DNA of 64,000 bases from an uncultured Aquimarina sp. (GCA_947500845.1 CANMTP010000004.1:247632-311631); one strand, 5' to 3'; counted from the stretch's first letter, positions 44,688-58,286 are shown. Notes: generated by a model from the sequence alone, not told the origin. A program made the numbers and translations.

Positions 44688-45968
44688 ATGACAATCGATA
44701 AACAACAAATATCTGATCTTAATAAAAGTGTAGAAACTAAACACCTCATACAACTGGACTTTATAGCAAATCAGCTCCAACATAAAGGTATTGACGGGCA
44801 ACATATAATTAAAAAGCTAAAAGATTTTCAGGTTGCTATACCAAGTTGGGCACTAGGTGCAGGGGGAACTCGTTTCGGAAGATTTTCTTTTGGAGGTGAA
44901 CCAAGCACTTTGGAACAAAAATTGGACGATATAGGTCTACTCCATACATTAACCAACGCTGCGGGAGCAGTTTCTCTGCATATTCCATGGGATATTCCTC
45001 AAAATTATCAAGCTATTAAAGATAAAGCAGCACAACATAATATTATCTTTGATGCGGTAAACTCTAATACTTTTCAAGATCAATCCAACGCTAAAGAAAG
45101 TTATAAGTTTGGCTCTTTATGCAACAGTAATAAAGCTGTTAGAGAGCAAGCCATTCAACATAATATTGATGTTATCAACATTGGAGAGAAATTAGGATCA
45201 AAGAGTCTCACAGTGTGGTTAGCAGACGGTTCAAGTTTTCCCGGGCAGCATAATTTTCAAGAAACTCTAAAAAACACGCAAGATAGTCTTAAGACAATTT
45301 ACAAATCACTTCCAAAGGATTGGAAACTATTTATCGAATACAAACCTTACGAACCCAATTTTTATAGTACAGTGATCCAGGATTGGGGAACTTCATATAT
45401 ACTCGCTAATGAATGCGGAGAGAGAGCATACACTCTTGTAGATTTAGGTCATCATTTACCTAACACAAATATCGAACAGATTGTTGCTACACTATTATAT
45501 AAAGGCAAGCTAGGAGGATTTCATTTTAACGATAGTAAATACGGTGATGACGATCTCACTGTAGGTTCTATAAAACCATACGCGTTGTTTTTAATATTTA
45601 ATGAACTAGTCTATGGAATAGAAAATAATCCTAAGAATCCGGATTTGGCTTGGATGATTGATGCCAGTCATAATATTAAAGATCCTTTAGAAGATCTAAT
45701 TCAATCCCTAGAAGCCATAATGATAGCGTATGCTCAAGCACTGTTGGTAAACCAAAAACAACTGAAAGAAGCTCAGGCAGCTCAAGATATTGTTGCCTGC
45801 CAAGAAATCTTACAAGAAGCTTATCGAACAGATGTCCGGCCTTTGGTAAGAGAATCCAGAGTGCAAATGAATACTGCCATTGATCCTTTGGCAGTTTATA
45901 GATCTTTGAAAATAAGAGAAACATTGATTAAAGAACGTGGTAAAAACTCTACCGCTTCAGGTTTGTAA
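44688..45968 (+). CDS. rhaI: L-rhamnose isomerase (RhaI type)
   Basis: A 426-residue TIM-barrel isomerase converting L-rhamnose to L-rhamnulose. The metal-binding residues expected for the family lie in KLFIEYKPYEP, LVDLGHHLPN and GGFHFNDSKYGDDD. The N-terminus includes IPSWALGAGGTRFGRF. It follows the aldolase by 14 nt. Confidence 0.9.
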   Translation: MTIDKQQISDLNKSVETKHLIQLDFIANQLQHKGIDGQHIIKKLKDFQVAIPSWALGAGGTRFGRFSFGGEPSTLEQKLDDIGLLHTLTNAAGAVSLHIPWDIPQNYQAIKDKAAQHNIIFDAVNSNTFQDQSNAKESYKFGSLCNSNKAVREQAIQHNIDVINIGEKLGSKSLTVWLADGSSFPGQHNFQETLKNTQDSLKTIYKSLPKDWKLFIEYKPYEPNFYSTVIQDWGTSYILANECGERAYTLVDLGHHLPNTNIEQIVATLLYKGKLGGFHFNDSKYGDDDLTVGSIKPYALFLIFNELVYGIENNPKNPDLAWMIDASHNIKDPLEDLIQSLEAIMIAYAQALLVNQKQLKEAQAAQDIVACQEILQEAYRTDVRPLVRESRVQMNTAIDPLAVYRSLKIRETLIKERGKNSTASGL

Positions 45969-45970
45969 AA

Positions 45971-47356
45971 ATGAAAAAGGTAATCGCAGTATTTGATATC
46001 GGTAAAACGAATAAGAAGTTTTTTCTCTTTGACAGCGATTACAAAGAGGTGTATAAAGAATACACCAAATTTGAAGAGATTAAAGATGAAGACGGATTTC
46101 CTACCGAAAATCTACTTGCTTTGCAACAGTGGCTTAAAGATTTGTTTGACAGAATACTTTCTGCAAAGGAATATGATATCCAGGCCATAAATTTTTCAAC
46201 ATATGGAGCGAGCTTGGTACATCTCGACAAAAAGGGGAATGTGTTAACACCTTTATATAATTATTTAAAACCATTACCCAAAGAAATTGCGACTGCTTTC
46301 TATCAGGATCATGGCGATCCATTAACTATAGCTAAAGAAACCGCTTCTCCTACTGCCGAAATGCTTAATTCGGGAATGCAATTGTATTGGTTAAAACATA
46401 CCAGACCGGGATTATTCTCTAGAATTAGATATTCTCTTCATTTTCCGCAATACCTGTCCTTTTTATTTACAGGAATTCCGGTAAGTGAATTTACCAGTAT
46501 TGGTTGTCATACAGCGTTGTGGGATTATAAAAAGGATACGTATCACCAATGGGTCATAAATCAAGGAATTGACACCAAATTTCCTTTCATAATTTCCACT
46601 CAGACCAGTTTCAACATGATCTATAATGACAAAAGAATTAAAATAGGTGTAGGAATCCACGATAGCTCATCTGCATTAATACCTTATTTACTAGGAGAAA
46701 AAAAACCTTTTATTCTTATTTCTACTGGAACCTGGAGTATTACTTTAAATCCTTTCAATAATGAGTCATTATCAAAAAAAGACATACAAAACAACTGTCT
46801 GAACTATTTAAGAATTGATGGAAGGACAGTACGTGCTACCCGATTCTTTATGGGGCAGGAATATACGGTGCAAATAAAGAAACTATGTAATTACTTCAAT
46901 AAAGATAAAGATTATCATAAAACCATAGGTTTTGACATCAACTTATATCTCAAACTAATAGATCAAAAGAAAAGATACTTTAGATTTGAGGAAATACGCA
47001 TCGACAGAGATCATAAAGTTTCAGAAACTGATTTATCCGCATTTTCTTCTTTTAATATCGCTTTTCACCAACTTATGATCGAGCTGGTAGATATCCAAGT
47101 ACAAACTACAAGGTTAGCTATTGGTAAGAGTAAAATCAAAAAAATTTATATCGATGGTGGATTTACAGATAATGAAATTTTTATCAAGCTGGTCGCCCTA
47201 CACTTTAAAAAATATAAAGTCCGAACCACCAAATCACCATTAGGTTCGGCTCTAGGCGCTGCTATGGTAATTTCTGATCATAAACTCAATTCAAGATTCT
47301 TGAAAGATAATTATCAAATGAAAAAATTACAACCACCAGTATTGCAACCTTTATAA
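45971..47356 (+). CDS. rhaK: FGGY-family rhamnulokinase
   Basis: A 461-residue sugar kinase with N-terminal phosphate motif VFDIGKTNKKFFLFD, adenosine region ISTGTWSITLNPF and C-terminal IYIDGGFTDNEIF. In this operon it phosphorylates L-rhamnulose. It starts 2 nt after rhaI. It differs from classic E. coli RhaB in the N-terminal GKTNKK pattern, as often seen in Bacteroidetes carbohydrate kinases of this pathway. Confidence 0.87.
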   Translation: MKKVIAVFDIGKTNKKFFLFDSDYKEVYKEYTKFEEIKDEDGFPTENLLALQQWLKDLFDRILSAKEYDIQAINFSTYGASLVHLDKKGNVLTPLYNYLKPLPKEIATAFYQDHGDPLTIAKETASPTAEMLNSGMQLYWLKHTRPGLFSRIRYSLHFPQYLSFLFTGIPVSEFTSIGCHTALWDYKKDTYHQWVINQGIDTKFPFIISTQTSFNMIYNDKRIKIGVGIHDSSSALIPYLLGEKKPFILISTGTWSITLNPFNNESLSKKDIQNNCLNYLRIDGRTVRATRFFMGQEYTVQIKKLCNYFNKDKDYHKTIGFDINLYLKLIDQKKRYFRFEEIRIDRDHKVSETDLSAFSSFNIAFHQLMIELVDIQVQTTRLAIGKSKIKKIYIDGGFTDNEIFIKLVALHFKKYKVRTTKSPLGSALGAAMVISDHKLNSRFLKDNYQMKKLQPPVLQPL

Positions 47357-47371
47357 TTGATATACTACAGT

Positions 47372-48520
47372 ATGAAATGGAAATACAACACAAAATATCC
47401 TGCAATTGATGATCTGAGAAGTAAAGCAAAAAAACGGATTCCAAAGTTCGCTTTTGAATATTTAGATGGTGGTTGTAATGAAGATGTAAATCTTTCCAGA
47501 AATCGTTCTGACATACAAAAAGTTGAACTCAGACCCAACTACTTAAGCAAACATACTGGCTCTGATATGAAAACCGAGTTATTCGGCAAAACATATGATG
47601 CCCCGTTTGGTGTTGCACCAATAGGTTTGCAAGGATTAATGTGGCCCAATGCTCCAGAGATTCTGGCAAAAGCCGCATTTGATCATAATATCCCATTTGT
47701 GTTAAGTACTGTTACCACTAGTAGCATAGAACGTATTAGCAAAATTACCGAAGGTAACGCATGGTTTCAACTATATCATCCTACTGAAGATAGACTGAGA
47801 GATGATATAATTAAAAGGGCTGCTTCTGCAGAATGTCCAGTATTAGTCTTACTATGTGATGTCCCTACTTTTGGGTTCAGGCCCAGAGATATTAGAAACG
47901 GCTTGGCAATGCCTCCTAATATGTCAATTAAAAATATTCTGCAAATTTTAAGCAAACCTAACTGGGCATTACAGACTTTGATTCAGGGACAGCCTAATTT
48001 TGAAACTCTAAAACCCTATATGCCCAAAAATTTGAATCTTAGTGCTCTTGGCCAGTTTATGGATATAACCTTTAGCGGAAGACTAAATGAAGAAAAAATT
48101 GCTCCTATACGGGATATGTGGAAAGGCAAAATAGTGCTTAAGGGAGTCGCCAGCGAAGCTGATACCGAAAAGGCCATTAAATTGGGATTAGACGGAATCA
48201 TTGTTTCCAATCATGGTGGACGGCAATTAGATGCGGGTCAATCCACCATAAAACCGCTTGGAAAGATTGCACAAAAATATGGCGATAAAATCACTGTAAT
48301 GATGGATAGCGGTCTAAGGTCTGGTCCTGACATTGCACGAGCTATGGCAAGTGGTGCTCAATTTACATTTATGGGTCGATCATTTATGTATGGAGTATCG
48401 GCCCTTGGTAAGGAAGGTGGAAATCACACCATTTCACTCATTAAAACACAATTACAACAGGTCATGGAGCAAATCTGTTGTGAGTATACAGAAGATTTCC
48501 CTAATCATTTGATAACATAG
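47372..48520 (+). CDS. lldD: FMN-dependent L-lactate dehydrogenase (LldD-like)
   Basis: A 382-residue alpha-hydroxy-acid oxidase family member. I start at the ATG at 47372 (MKWKYNTKYP); the frame is open five codons further back. Key segments: FEYLDGGCNED, APFGVAPIGLQGLMWP, IVSNHGGRQLD (catalytic His and Arg) and GSGLRSGPDIARA-like DSGLRSGPDI. It turns the L-lactate made by the aldolase-dehydrogenase into pyruvate, closing the rhamnose pathway. Confidence 0.88.
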   Translation: MKWKYNTKYPAIDDLRSKAKKRIPKFAFEYLDGGCNEDVNLSRNRSDIQKVELRPNYLSKHTGSDMKTELFGKTYDAPFGVAPIGLQGLMWPNAPEILAKAAFDHNIPFVLSTVTTSSIERISKITEGNAWFQLYHPTEDRLRDDIIKRAASAECPVLVLLCDVPTFGFRPRDIRNGLAMPPNMSIKNILQILSKPNWALQTLIQGQPNFETLKPYMPKNLNLSALGQFMDITFSGRLNEEKIAPIRDMWKGKIVLKGVASEADTEKAIKLGLDGIIVSNHGGRQLDAGQSTIKPLGKIAQKYGDKITVMMDSGLRSGPDIARAMASGAQFTFMGRSFMYGVSALGKEGGNHTISLIKTQLQQVMEQICCEYTEDFPNHLIT

Positions 48521-48533
48521 TTTACGATAAAGC

Positions 48534-49937
48534 ATGAGTCAGTTTAATATTGAAGAAGAAATAGAAGAGATCGCCGGTGGTGAATTCGAAAGAGAGCCTG
48601 TACCCCAAAGTAGTCGGAAAGGCTGGAAAAGTTTCTTAGGCATGTATGCCGGAGAACATGCCGCAGGAACCGAATTTATGATCGGACCCCTATTTTTGAC
48701 GGCAGGAGTAAGCGCATTTGATCTCATCATAGGCTTACTAATAGGTAACTTGCTAGCCGTATTGAGTTGGCGATTTCTTACCGCAGAAGTTGCAGTTAAC
48801 AATAGGTTCACACTTTATTATCATTTAGAAAAAATATGTGGTAAAAATTTGGTAACCACATACAACTTAGCTAATGGTATTTTATTTTGTTTTCTTGCCG
48901 GAGCGATGATTACAGTATCTGCCACAGCTGTAGGTGTTCCATTTGATATGGAAATGCCGAAACTTACAGATACCATGCCAAATGGGATTACTTGGATCAT
49001 CATTGTCATCATTATTGGTACGGTAATTTCTTTAATTGCCGCCAGAGGATATGATACAGTATCTAAAGCCGCTAACTGGATGTCACCAGTAATCGTATTG
49101 GCATTTATAGCTTGCGGAATTGTCGCTCTAAATCAATTAGGTGTAAAAAATTTTGATAGTTTCTGGAACATCTGGGGAGAAGGATCAGCACCATTTCCCG
49201 GACAAACAAAATTTACCTTCTGGCACGTAGTGATATGGTCTTGGTTTTGTAATGCTGCAATGCATATCGGAATGTCTGACCTTTCCGTATTTAGGTTTGC
49301 CAAATCACCATCATCAGGCTGGACAACAGCCGCAGGAATGTACGTTGGTCACTACATGGCCTGGATAGCTGCAGCTTTATTATATGCTGTATATCTCAAA
49401 ACACCAGAAGCTCAGGCTTTTTTAAATAACGGAGAAGCACCACCCGTTGCACCGGGGCCCCTGGCTAATAATGCTATTGGAATATTTGGGATCATCGCGG
49501 TTATATTAGCAGGATGGACAACAGCTAACCCTACTATCTATAGAGCTGGATTAGCGTTTCAGGCAATTATCCCAAAGGTTTCTACATTTTGGGTTACTAT
49601 CATTGCAGGATCTATTGCTACTCTAGCTGGTATTTTTCCGGCCTTCGCAATGAAATTATTAGGATTTGTGGCATTATATGGTTTTATTCTGGCTCCAATA
49701 GGAGCGATTATTGTTTTTGAACATTTCTTCGGAAAAAAAATAGGAATCATTCCCTTTTATGCGGAAACAAAAAAGATCAATTTTAATATTTCAGTTTTAA
49801 TGGCATGGGTAATTAGCTTTGGAGTATTCTATTTTATATCGAAGCAGTTTGACGTATTTTTATCTTTTGTAATTTTGCCAGCTTGGTTGAGCTGTGGGAT
49901 TTTATACCTGGTTTTTAGCAAGATGCTTCAAAAGTAA
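48534..49937 (+). CDS. NCS1-type permease in the rhamnose operon
   Basis: A 467-residue membrane protein with about 12 segments. It resembles cytosine/purine permeases of the NCS1 group (GTEFMIGPLFLTAGVSAFDLIIGLLIGNLLA, WSWFCNAAMHIGMSDLSVFRFA). It is last in the rhamnose operon, 13 nt after lldD. The substrate is unlikely to be a nucleobase here; rhamnose, lactate or another pathway product are candidates (inference). Confidence 0.8.
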   Translation: MSQFNIEEEIEEIAGGEFEREPVPQSSRKGWKSFLGMYAGEHAAGTEFMIGPLFLTAGVSAFDLIIGLLIGNLLAVLSWRFLTAEVAVNNRFTLYYHLEKICGKNLVTTYNLANGILFCFLAGAMITVSATAVGVPFDMEMPKLTDTMPNGITWIIIVIIIGTVISLIAARGYDTVSKAANWMSPVIVLAFIACGIVALNQLGVKNFDSFWNIWGEGSAPFPGQTKFTFWHVVIWSWFCNAAMHIGMSDLSVFRFAKSPSSGWTTAAGMYVGHYMAWIAAALLYAVYLKTPEAQAFLNNGEAPPVAPGPLANNAIGIFGIIAVILAGWTTANPTIYRAGLAFQAIIPKVSTFWVTIIAGSIATLAGIFPAFAMKLLGFVALYGFILAPIGAIIVFEHFFGKKIGIIPFYAETKKINFNISVLMAWVISFGVFYFISKQFDVFLSFVILPAWLSCGILYLVFSKMLQK

Positions 49938-49941
49938 ACTA

Positions 49942-50026
49942 CCTAGGGCAAGCCCACTAGGCATCGGTTGGAAATTAATTTTTATTTCGCAGCAAGCCAT
50001 AGAGCATTTAAACCTCGATTATCGAG
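49942..50026. terminator. Possible terminator region between convergent operons
   Basis: Two hairpins: CCTAG (49942-49946) with CTAGG (49957-49961), and CTCGAT with ATCGAG (50014-50026). Neither has a strong U-run, so the call is weak. Confidence 0.35.
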
Positions 50027-50039
50027 TAAAACCCTGAAT

Positions 50040-51095
50040 TTATTGTAGCTTATAATGAATATCTGATACACCCTTCAACATTCGAACAGCCTGCTCTGGA
50101 GTAATATCCCTTTGGGGATTTGCAAACATCTCATATCCAACCATAAACTTTTTAACTGTTGCGGATCTTAAAAGTGGTGGATAAAAACTCATATGTAAGT
50201 GCCACTCTGGATGTATTTTACCGTCTGTCGGAGCTTGATGAATTCCTGCTGAGTATGGAAAAGAAACTTCAAATAGATTATCATACATTACCGTCAACTT
50301 TTTATAGGCATCTGCAAAAGCGGTTCTTTCATCTTCTGTTAACCCAAGAATACTGCTAGCATGCCTTTTACTAACGATCATAGCTTCAAAAGGCCAAACT
50401 GCCCAGAAAGGAACAAGCCCAACAAAATCTTCATTTTCAAAAAGGATTCTTTCTTTCTTTTCTAACTCTCTTTCTACATAATCGAGTAACAATGACCTTT
50501 TATTCTTTTCATAATACTTTTGAAACTCGACACCTTTCTTTTTAGGTTCTTCGGGAATAGATTCTTGTGCCCAAATTTGACCGTGGGGATGGGGATTAGA
50601 ACATCCCATGATTGCACCCTTATTTTCAAAAATTTGAACATAATTAATGAAGTCTAGCTTTCCTATCTCTTTATATTCAAGGACCCAAAGGTCTATTACC
50701 TTTCTAATTGCCTCGATATTCATCTCGGGTATGGTCATATGGTGATCCGGAGAAAAGCAAATGACTTTACATAATCCCTGCTCGCTTTTTGCCATAAATA
50801 GATCATCTTCATTTATACTTCCTTCGGGAATATCAGGTTGTAATGCCGAAAAATCATTAGTGAATGAGTAAACGTCTTTGTACTTAGGATTTATTTCTCC
50901 ATTGGCCCTGGCGTTTCCAGGACATAAATAACAGGTAGGATCAAATTTCGGTCTTGTGGTCTCAACTGTTTTTTCTACTTGTCCTTGCCAGGGGCGTTTT
51001 GACCGATGTGGTGAGACCTGAATCCATTCTCCTGTCAAAGGATTATATCGTCTATGCGAATGTTCTTTAAGACTAAATTGATCCATAAAATTCAT
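50040..51095 (-). CDS. galT: Galactose-1-phosphate uridylyltransferase
   Basis: A 351-residue Leloir enzyme exchanging UMP between UDP-glucose and galactose-1-phosphate. Visible motifs: RRYNPLTGEWIQVSPHR, CYLCPGNARANGE, and the catalytic GCSNPHPHGQIW with the nucleophilic His. Its 5' end overlaps galK by about 20 nt; an internal ATG at 51086 is an alternative start. Confidence 0.95.
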   Translation of the reverse strand: MNFMDQFSLKEHSHRRYNPLTGEWIQVSPHRSKRPWQGQVEKTVETTRPKFDPTCYLCPGNARANGEINPKYKDVYSFTNDFSALQPDIPEGSINEDDLFMAKSEQGLCKVICFSPDHHMTIPEMNIEAIRKVIDLWVLEYKEIGKLDFINYVQIFENKGAIMGCSNPHPHGQIWAQESIPEEPKKKGVEFQKYYEKNKRSLLLDYVERELEKKERILFENEDFVGLVPFWAVWPFEAMIVSKRHASSILGLTEDERTAFADAYKKLTVMYDNLFEVSFPYSAGIHQAPTDGKIHPEWHLHMSFYPPLLRSATVKKFMVGYEMFANPQRDITPEQAVRMLKGVSDIHYKLQ

Positions 51096-52260
51096 GGTTA
51101 ATTAGATGAGTTCCATTTTCTAGTTCTACCTCGTAACATTCTAGGGCTATATTATATTTCTTATCATACTCTCGAGTGAGTTCTTTTACTAAATTTTCTT
51201 TTGCAGATCTTTCAACAAGGTTAATAGTGCATCCTCCAAAACCTCCGCCCATCATACGAGAACCTAAAACAGCTGAATTATTTTTCACTAAATCCACCAA
51301 AAAATCTAATTCTTCACAGCTTACCTCATACTTTTTAGACAACCCTTGATGAGACTCAAATAATAATGCTCCTAATGGTTTAAGCTTATTTTGTTTCAGT
51401 AATTTACTTGCTTCTACTACTCTTTGATTTTCCTCGATAATATAGGAACAACGATTATACAAAGTATTTGATAATCTATATCTCAAAGTATCCAGCATTT
51501 CAAGAGTAACATCTCTAAGACTTTCTATTAGAGGATACTTCTCTTTAAGTATTTGTACTCCTCTTTCACATTCTTCTCTACGCTGATTATAGGACGATTC
51601 TGCCAGGGAATGTTTCACTTTTGAATTGCATAAGAGGATCTGATATTCTTCAAAGTTTGAAGGAAAGTACTCATATTCCAAGGATCTGCAATCTAATTGA
51701 ATTGTATGATCCTTTTTGCCCATTATACTGGCAAATTGATCCATGATCCCACAACGAACACCTACAAAATTATGTTCTGCAGTTTGGCCTATCCTGGCAA
51801 TTTGGATTTTTTTAAGTTTGACATTAAATAGATTATTTAATGCTACCCCTACCCCACATTCTAACGCAGCCGAAGAAGAAAGCCCGGAACCAATGGGAAT
51901 ATCACCTCCAAAAGCCATATCAAAACCAGAGGATAAAGGCTTAATTTTTTGAATTTCGTTTACAACGCCCAGAATATAATTAGCCCACCCTGTCGAAACT
52001 GCTTCTAATTTTTTTAATTCAACCTCAACAGTCTCATCAAAATCATAAGAAAACAATCTCATACGGTTATTCTTATTTTTTGCAAATGCTATGTAGATTC
52101 CTTTATCTATAGCTGCCGGCATAACAAAACCATCATTATAGTCTGTATGTTCGCCAATAAGGTTAATTCTTCCTGGTGAAAAAACAAACTGAGGAGTTTG
52201 AGTAAACTTTTCTTCAAAAATACGTTTAAGATGTACTCCGAGGTTTTTTGAATATTGCAT
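51073..52260 (-). CDS. galK: Galactokinase
   Basis: A 395-residue GHMP kinase. The galactokinase signature PGRINLIGEHTDYNDG, the ATP loop GSGLSSSAALE and the third motif GSRMMGGGFGGCTI are all present. It phosphorylates galactose released by the two GH2 enzymes. It is divergent from the second GH2 gene and leads galT. Confidence 0.95.
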   Translation of the reverse strand: MQYSKNLGVHLKRIFEEKFTQTPQFVFSPGRINLIGEHTDYNDGFVMPAAIDKGIYIAFAKNKNNRMRLFSYDFDETVEVELKKLEAVSTGWANYILGVVNEIQKIKPLSSGFDMAFGGDIPIGSGLSSSAALECGVGVALNNLFNVKLKKIQIARIGQTAEHNFVGVRCGIMDQFASIMGKKDHTIQLDCRSLEYEYFPSNFEEYQILLCNSKVKHSLAESSYNQRREECERGVQILKEKYPLIESLRDVTLEMLDTLRYRLSNTLYNRCSYIIEENQRVVEASKLLKQNKLKPLGALLFESHQGLSKKYEVSCEELDFLVDLVKNNSAVLGSRMMGGGFGGCTINLVERSAKENLVKELTREYDKKYNIALECYEVELENGTHLINHEFYGSI

Positions 52261-52305
52261 TAAATTTTAATTCTAAAAAAAACTAAAGTACCTAAAAAAA
52301 AATAG

Positions 52306-55620
<3,315 letters not shown>

Positions 55621-55632
55621 TTTTCTGATTTC

Positions 55633-56751
55633 ATGATGACAAAAATCAAGTTTTTAATATTTTTTGTATTGTTGATCTCTGTAATTATTGGATGCAAGAA
55701 CAAAAGAAAAGAGCATCTAATTGTTACAGAGCACAATTCAGAAATTAAACTCATTACTTCGTTTCCTCCATACATAAACATTCCACCAGGAATGGTATGG
55801 ATTCCCGGTAAGCAATTTATGCAGGGTGCCCTCTCTAATGATTCTTTGGCTATGTTGCATGAGAAACCACATCATCCTGTAGCGGTAGATGGTTTTTTTA
55901 TTGATATTACAGAAGTTACCAATGCACAGTTCAAAGAATTTGTACAAGAAACCGCGTACAATACCCTAGCAGAAAGAAAAGTCGATTGGGATGAGATGAA
56001 AAAAGAGTTACCCCCTGGAACTCCAAAACCTAATGATTCAATATTACAACCAGGATCCTTAATTTTTAGAAAGCCCCAATCTAAAATATTAAATATGTAT
56101 AATTATTCTCAGTGGTGGGAATGGAAAGTTGGAGCTAACTGGAAACATCCTAATGGCCCTAACAGTACCATTGACGGTAAAGATGACTACCCCGTAGTGC
56201 ATATTGCATATGAAGATGCACTAGCCTATTGCAAATGGGCCAATCGCAGACTTCCCACAGAAGCCGAGTGGGAATTAGCTTCCAGAGGAAAAGAAATTGA
56301 GTCTATTTACACTTGGGGTAATTCTGATACTTCCTTACACCAAAAAGCAAATACCTGGAATGGAACTTTTCCAAATTTAAATACCAAAAAAGATGGGTTT
56401 GAAAGTATTGCACCGGTGCAATCTTTTTCTCCTAATTCCATGGGATTATATGATATGGCAGGTAACGTCTGGGAGTGGACACAGGACTGGTATAACACCA
56501 ATTATTACAATGAATTATCCAAAAAAGGTGTAACATTAAATCCACTTGGACCTGAACTACCATATAATCCAAATAATGCTTTGGCCCAAGAAAAAGTAAT
56601 AAAAGGAGGTTCTTTCTTATGCAATAAGTCCTATTGTGCAAGTTATAGAAATTCAGCTAGAATGGCTAATAGTATAGACTCTTCTTCAGAACATCTTGGT
56701 TTTAGAACGGTTGTAACTATTAATATGATAAAGAATCCAATTGAAAAATGA
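55633..56751 (+). CDS. Formylglycine-generating enzyme, lipoprotein (sulfatase activator)
   Basis: A 372-residue FGE/SUMF1-fold protein. The fold motifs PGMVWIPGKQFMQG, FFIDITEVTNAQF, RLPTEAEWELASRG and MAGNVWEWTQDW are complete. The copper/substrate cysteines are Cys330 and Cys335 in GGSFLCNKSYC, five apart as in human FGE (336/341), so it should be active and not just SUMF1-like. The N-terminus is a lipoprotein signal (LLISVIIGCKNKRK), placing it in the periplasm. It would convert the Cys of the two S1 sulfatases to formylglycine. Confidence 0.88.
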   Translation: MMTKIKFLIFFVLLISVIIGCKNKRKEHLIVTEHNSEIKLITSFPPYINIPPGMVWIPGKQFMQGALSNDSLAMLHEKPHHPVAVDGFFIDITEVTNAQFKEFVQETAYNTLAERKVDWDEMKKELPPGTPKPNDSILQPGSLIFRKPQSKILNMYNYSQWWEWKVGANWKHPNGPNSTIDGKDDYPVVHIAYEDALAYCKWANRRLPTEAEWELASRGKEIESIYTWGNSDTSLHQKANTWNGTFPNLNTKKDGFESIAPVQSFSPNSMGLYDMAGNVWEWTQDWYNTNYYNELSKKGVTLNPLGPELPYNPNNALAQEKVIKGGSFLCNKSYCASYRNSARMANSIDSSSEHLGFRTVVTINMIKNPIEK

Positions 56752-56881
56752 AATAGTGATCATTGAAATCCTAGCTATTTTATTTTACTAGTTTCATAAA
56801 TTTTTGACACAGCAAATAGATTTTAAAGTAACTACCAAAAACGTAATTTTTCAGGATTTGAATTTCTAAATACTTCTAACA

Positions 56882-58285
56882 TCAAAGACTTTCAGGATTC
56901 AAGGCCAGACTATTAAACAACTTGGCTTTGGTGGTGAAAAATTTATTTTCAACTTCAATTTCCTTTAATCTTGCATCGATCAAGCTTCGTTCTCTAGAAT
57001 TAATTAAGAATAAAGAACTTTCTCCAAAACTAAACTTACGCTCTTCTGCGGTAAGTAAAGATTGGTAGTCTTTTACGATATTTTCAATAAGCTCATTTTG
57101 ATTTACAAAAGATTCAAGTTCGGCGTAAATTGCAGTTATCTTATTTCTGATTTGTAGTTGAGTGGTTTCAAACTCAAATTGAGCATCCTGTACTTTAAAT
57201 TTAGCTAACTTAAGATCTCCCCGTTCTTTTCTTAGAAAAAGTGGAAAGCGAAAAGTAATACCTCCCTTATACTCTGCTGTGTTAAATGATCTGGCCGTTT
57301 CTGGAGTCTCTGTCAGGAAATTATACTCCAAGTCAATTCTAGGTAATAATTTATTGGCCTTTAATTTTCTATCTACTTCTAACCCCTCTATTTTATAATT
57401 TAATGATCTAAGTTTAGGATGGTTTTCTAAAGTGAAACTATCCAAAGGTCTTCCCATTATCTCTAAGGTGCTATCAATATCGTTTTCAACATTTTGATCA
57501 GGAACCACATTTGGCTGTAACTCTACCGGAATATTACCCTCGAGCCATAGAAAATTAGATAGCTCCAGAGTTTTATTCATTAATTTTACCTTGGCCTGTT
57601 CTAAGCTAAGCGCTCTATTTTGAAAGGCAATCTTGGCTTCTACAGTGTCAATTGTTGCTCTGTCTCCTGCCAGAGCACTTCTTTTGATTCCTTCGAAGCG
57701 TATTTTTGCATTATCCAAAAAGTTACGATATATCTCTTTTTCGTTGAATGCTCTTAACCAATCAAAATATGCCAGTGATGCGTCATACAAAATTTGGTTT
57801 ACTAACAAATCTCTATCTGCTTTGGTTTGTTCTCTAAAAAACTTGGCTTTACGCAATGTTGCCATTCGATCATTAATAAACAGTCCTTGTGCGACGGGCA
57901 CAGATACTCCTGCACTAAATAGGCCATCATCTGGTACAAAATTTTGAGGATTTAAGAAATCTCCATCGTTTTGCTCGAATCCTCCTTTAAATTCAATACC
58001 GTACCATGTAGGAATCTTAAAAGTAGCATTTAAAAGATCATAATACTCTGAACCTTTGAACTTTTTTCGATCATAATCGACTTCCATTTTTGGATCGAAA
58101 CCACCACGAGCTTTCATCAAATTGGCCTGCCCTATATCTATATTTAGTTCTGCCTGTTTAGCCACTGGATGATATTTTTTCACATAACCCAAGTACTCTC
58201 TAAAATTAAGTACTAGGTTATCTTCTTGTTGAGCGGTGATTGAGGTTACCAAAAAAAACAGGGAATACACTACGTATTTCATCAT
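56882..58285 (-). CDS. TolC-like outer-membrane efflux/secretion protein
   Basis: About 467 residues from the ATG at 58285 (MMKYVVYSLFFLVTSITAQQ signal); the longer open frame overlaps the previous gene. The OEP repeats (long coiled-coil helices) are visible, ending ARLKEIEVENKFFTTKAKLFNSLALNPESL (tail quoted in part). It is last in the TetR-ABC-HlyD-TolC operon, forming the outer-membrane exit. Confidence 0.87.
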   Translation of the reverse strand: MMKYVVYSLFFLVTSITAQQEDNLVLNFREYLGYVKKYHPVAKQAELNIDIGQANLMKARGGFDPKMEVDYDRKKFKGSEYYDLLNATFKIPTWYGIEFKGGFEQNDGDFLNPQNFVPDDGLFSAGVSVPVAQGLFINDRMATLRKAKFFREQTKADRDLLVNQILYDASLAYFDWLRAFNEKEIYRNFLDNAKIRFEGIKRSALAGDRATIDTVEAKIAFQNRALSLEQAKVKLMNKTLELSNFLWLEGNIPVELQPNVVPDQNVENDIDSTLEIMGRPLDSFTLENHPKLRSLNYKIEGLEVDRKLKANKLLPRIDLEYNFLTETPETARSFNTAEYKGGITFRFPLFLRKERGDLKLAKFKVQDAQFEFETTQLQIRNKITAIYAELESFVNQNELIENIVKDYQSLLTAEERKFSFGESSLFLINSRERSLIDARLKEIEVENKFFTTKAKLFNSLALNPESL

Positions 58286-58286
58286 G

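Noticed and set aside
47361..47375. TATACTACAGTATGA at the lldD start resembles part of PUL element site 6
   Set aside because: Only the second half matches; the first half fits poorly and no -7 box follows at the fixed distance.
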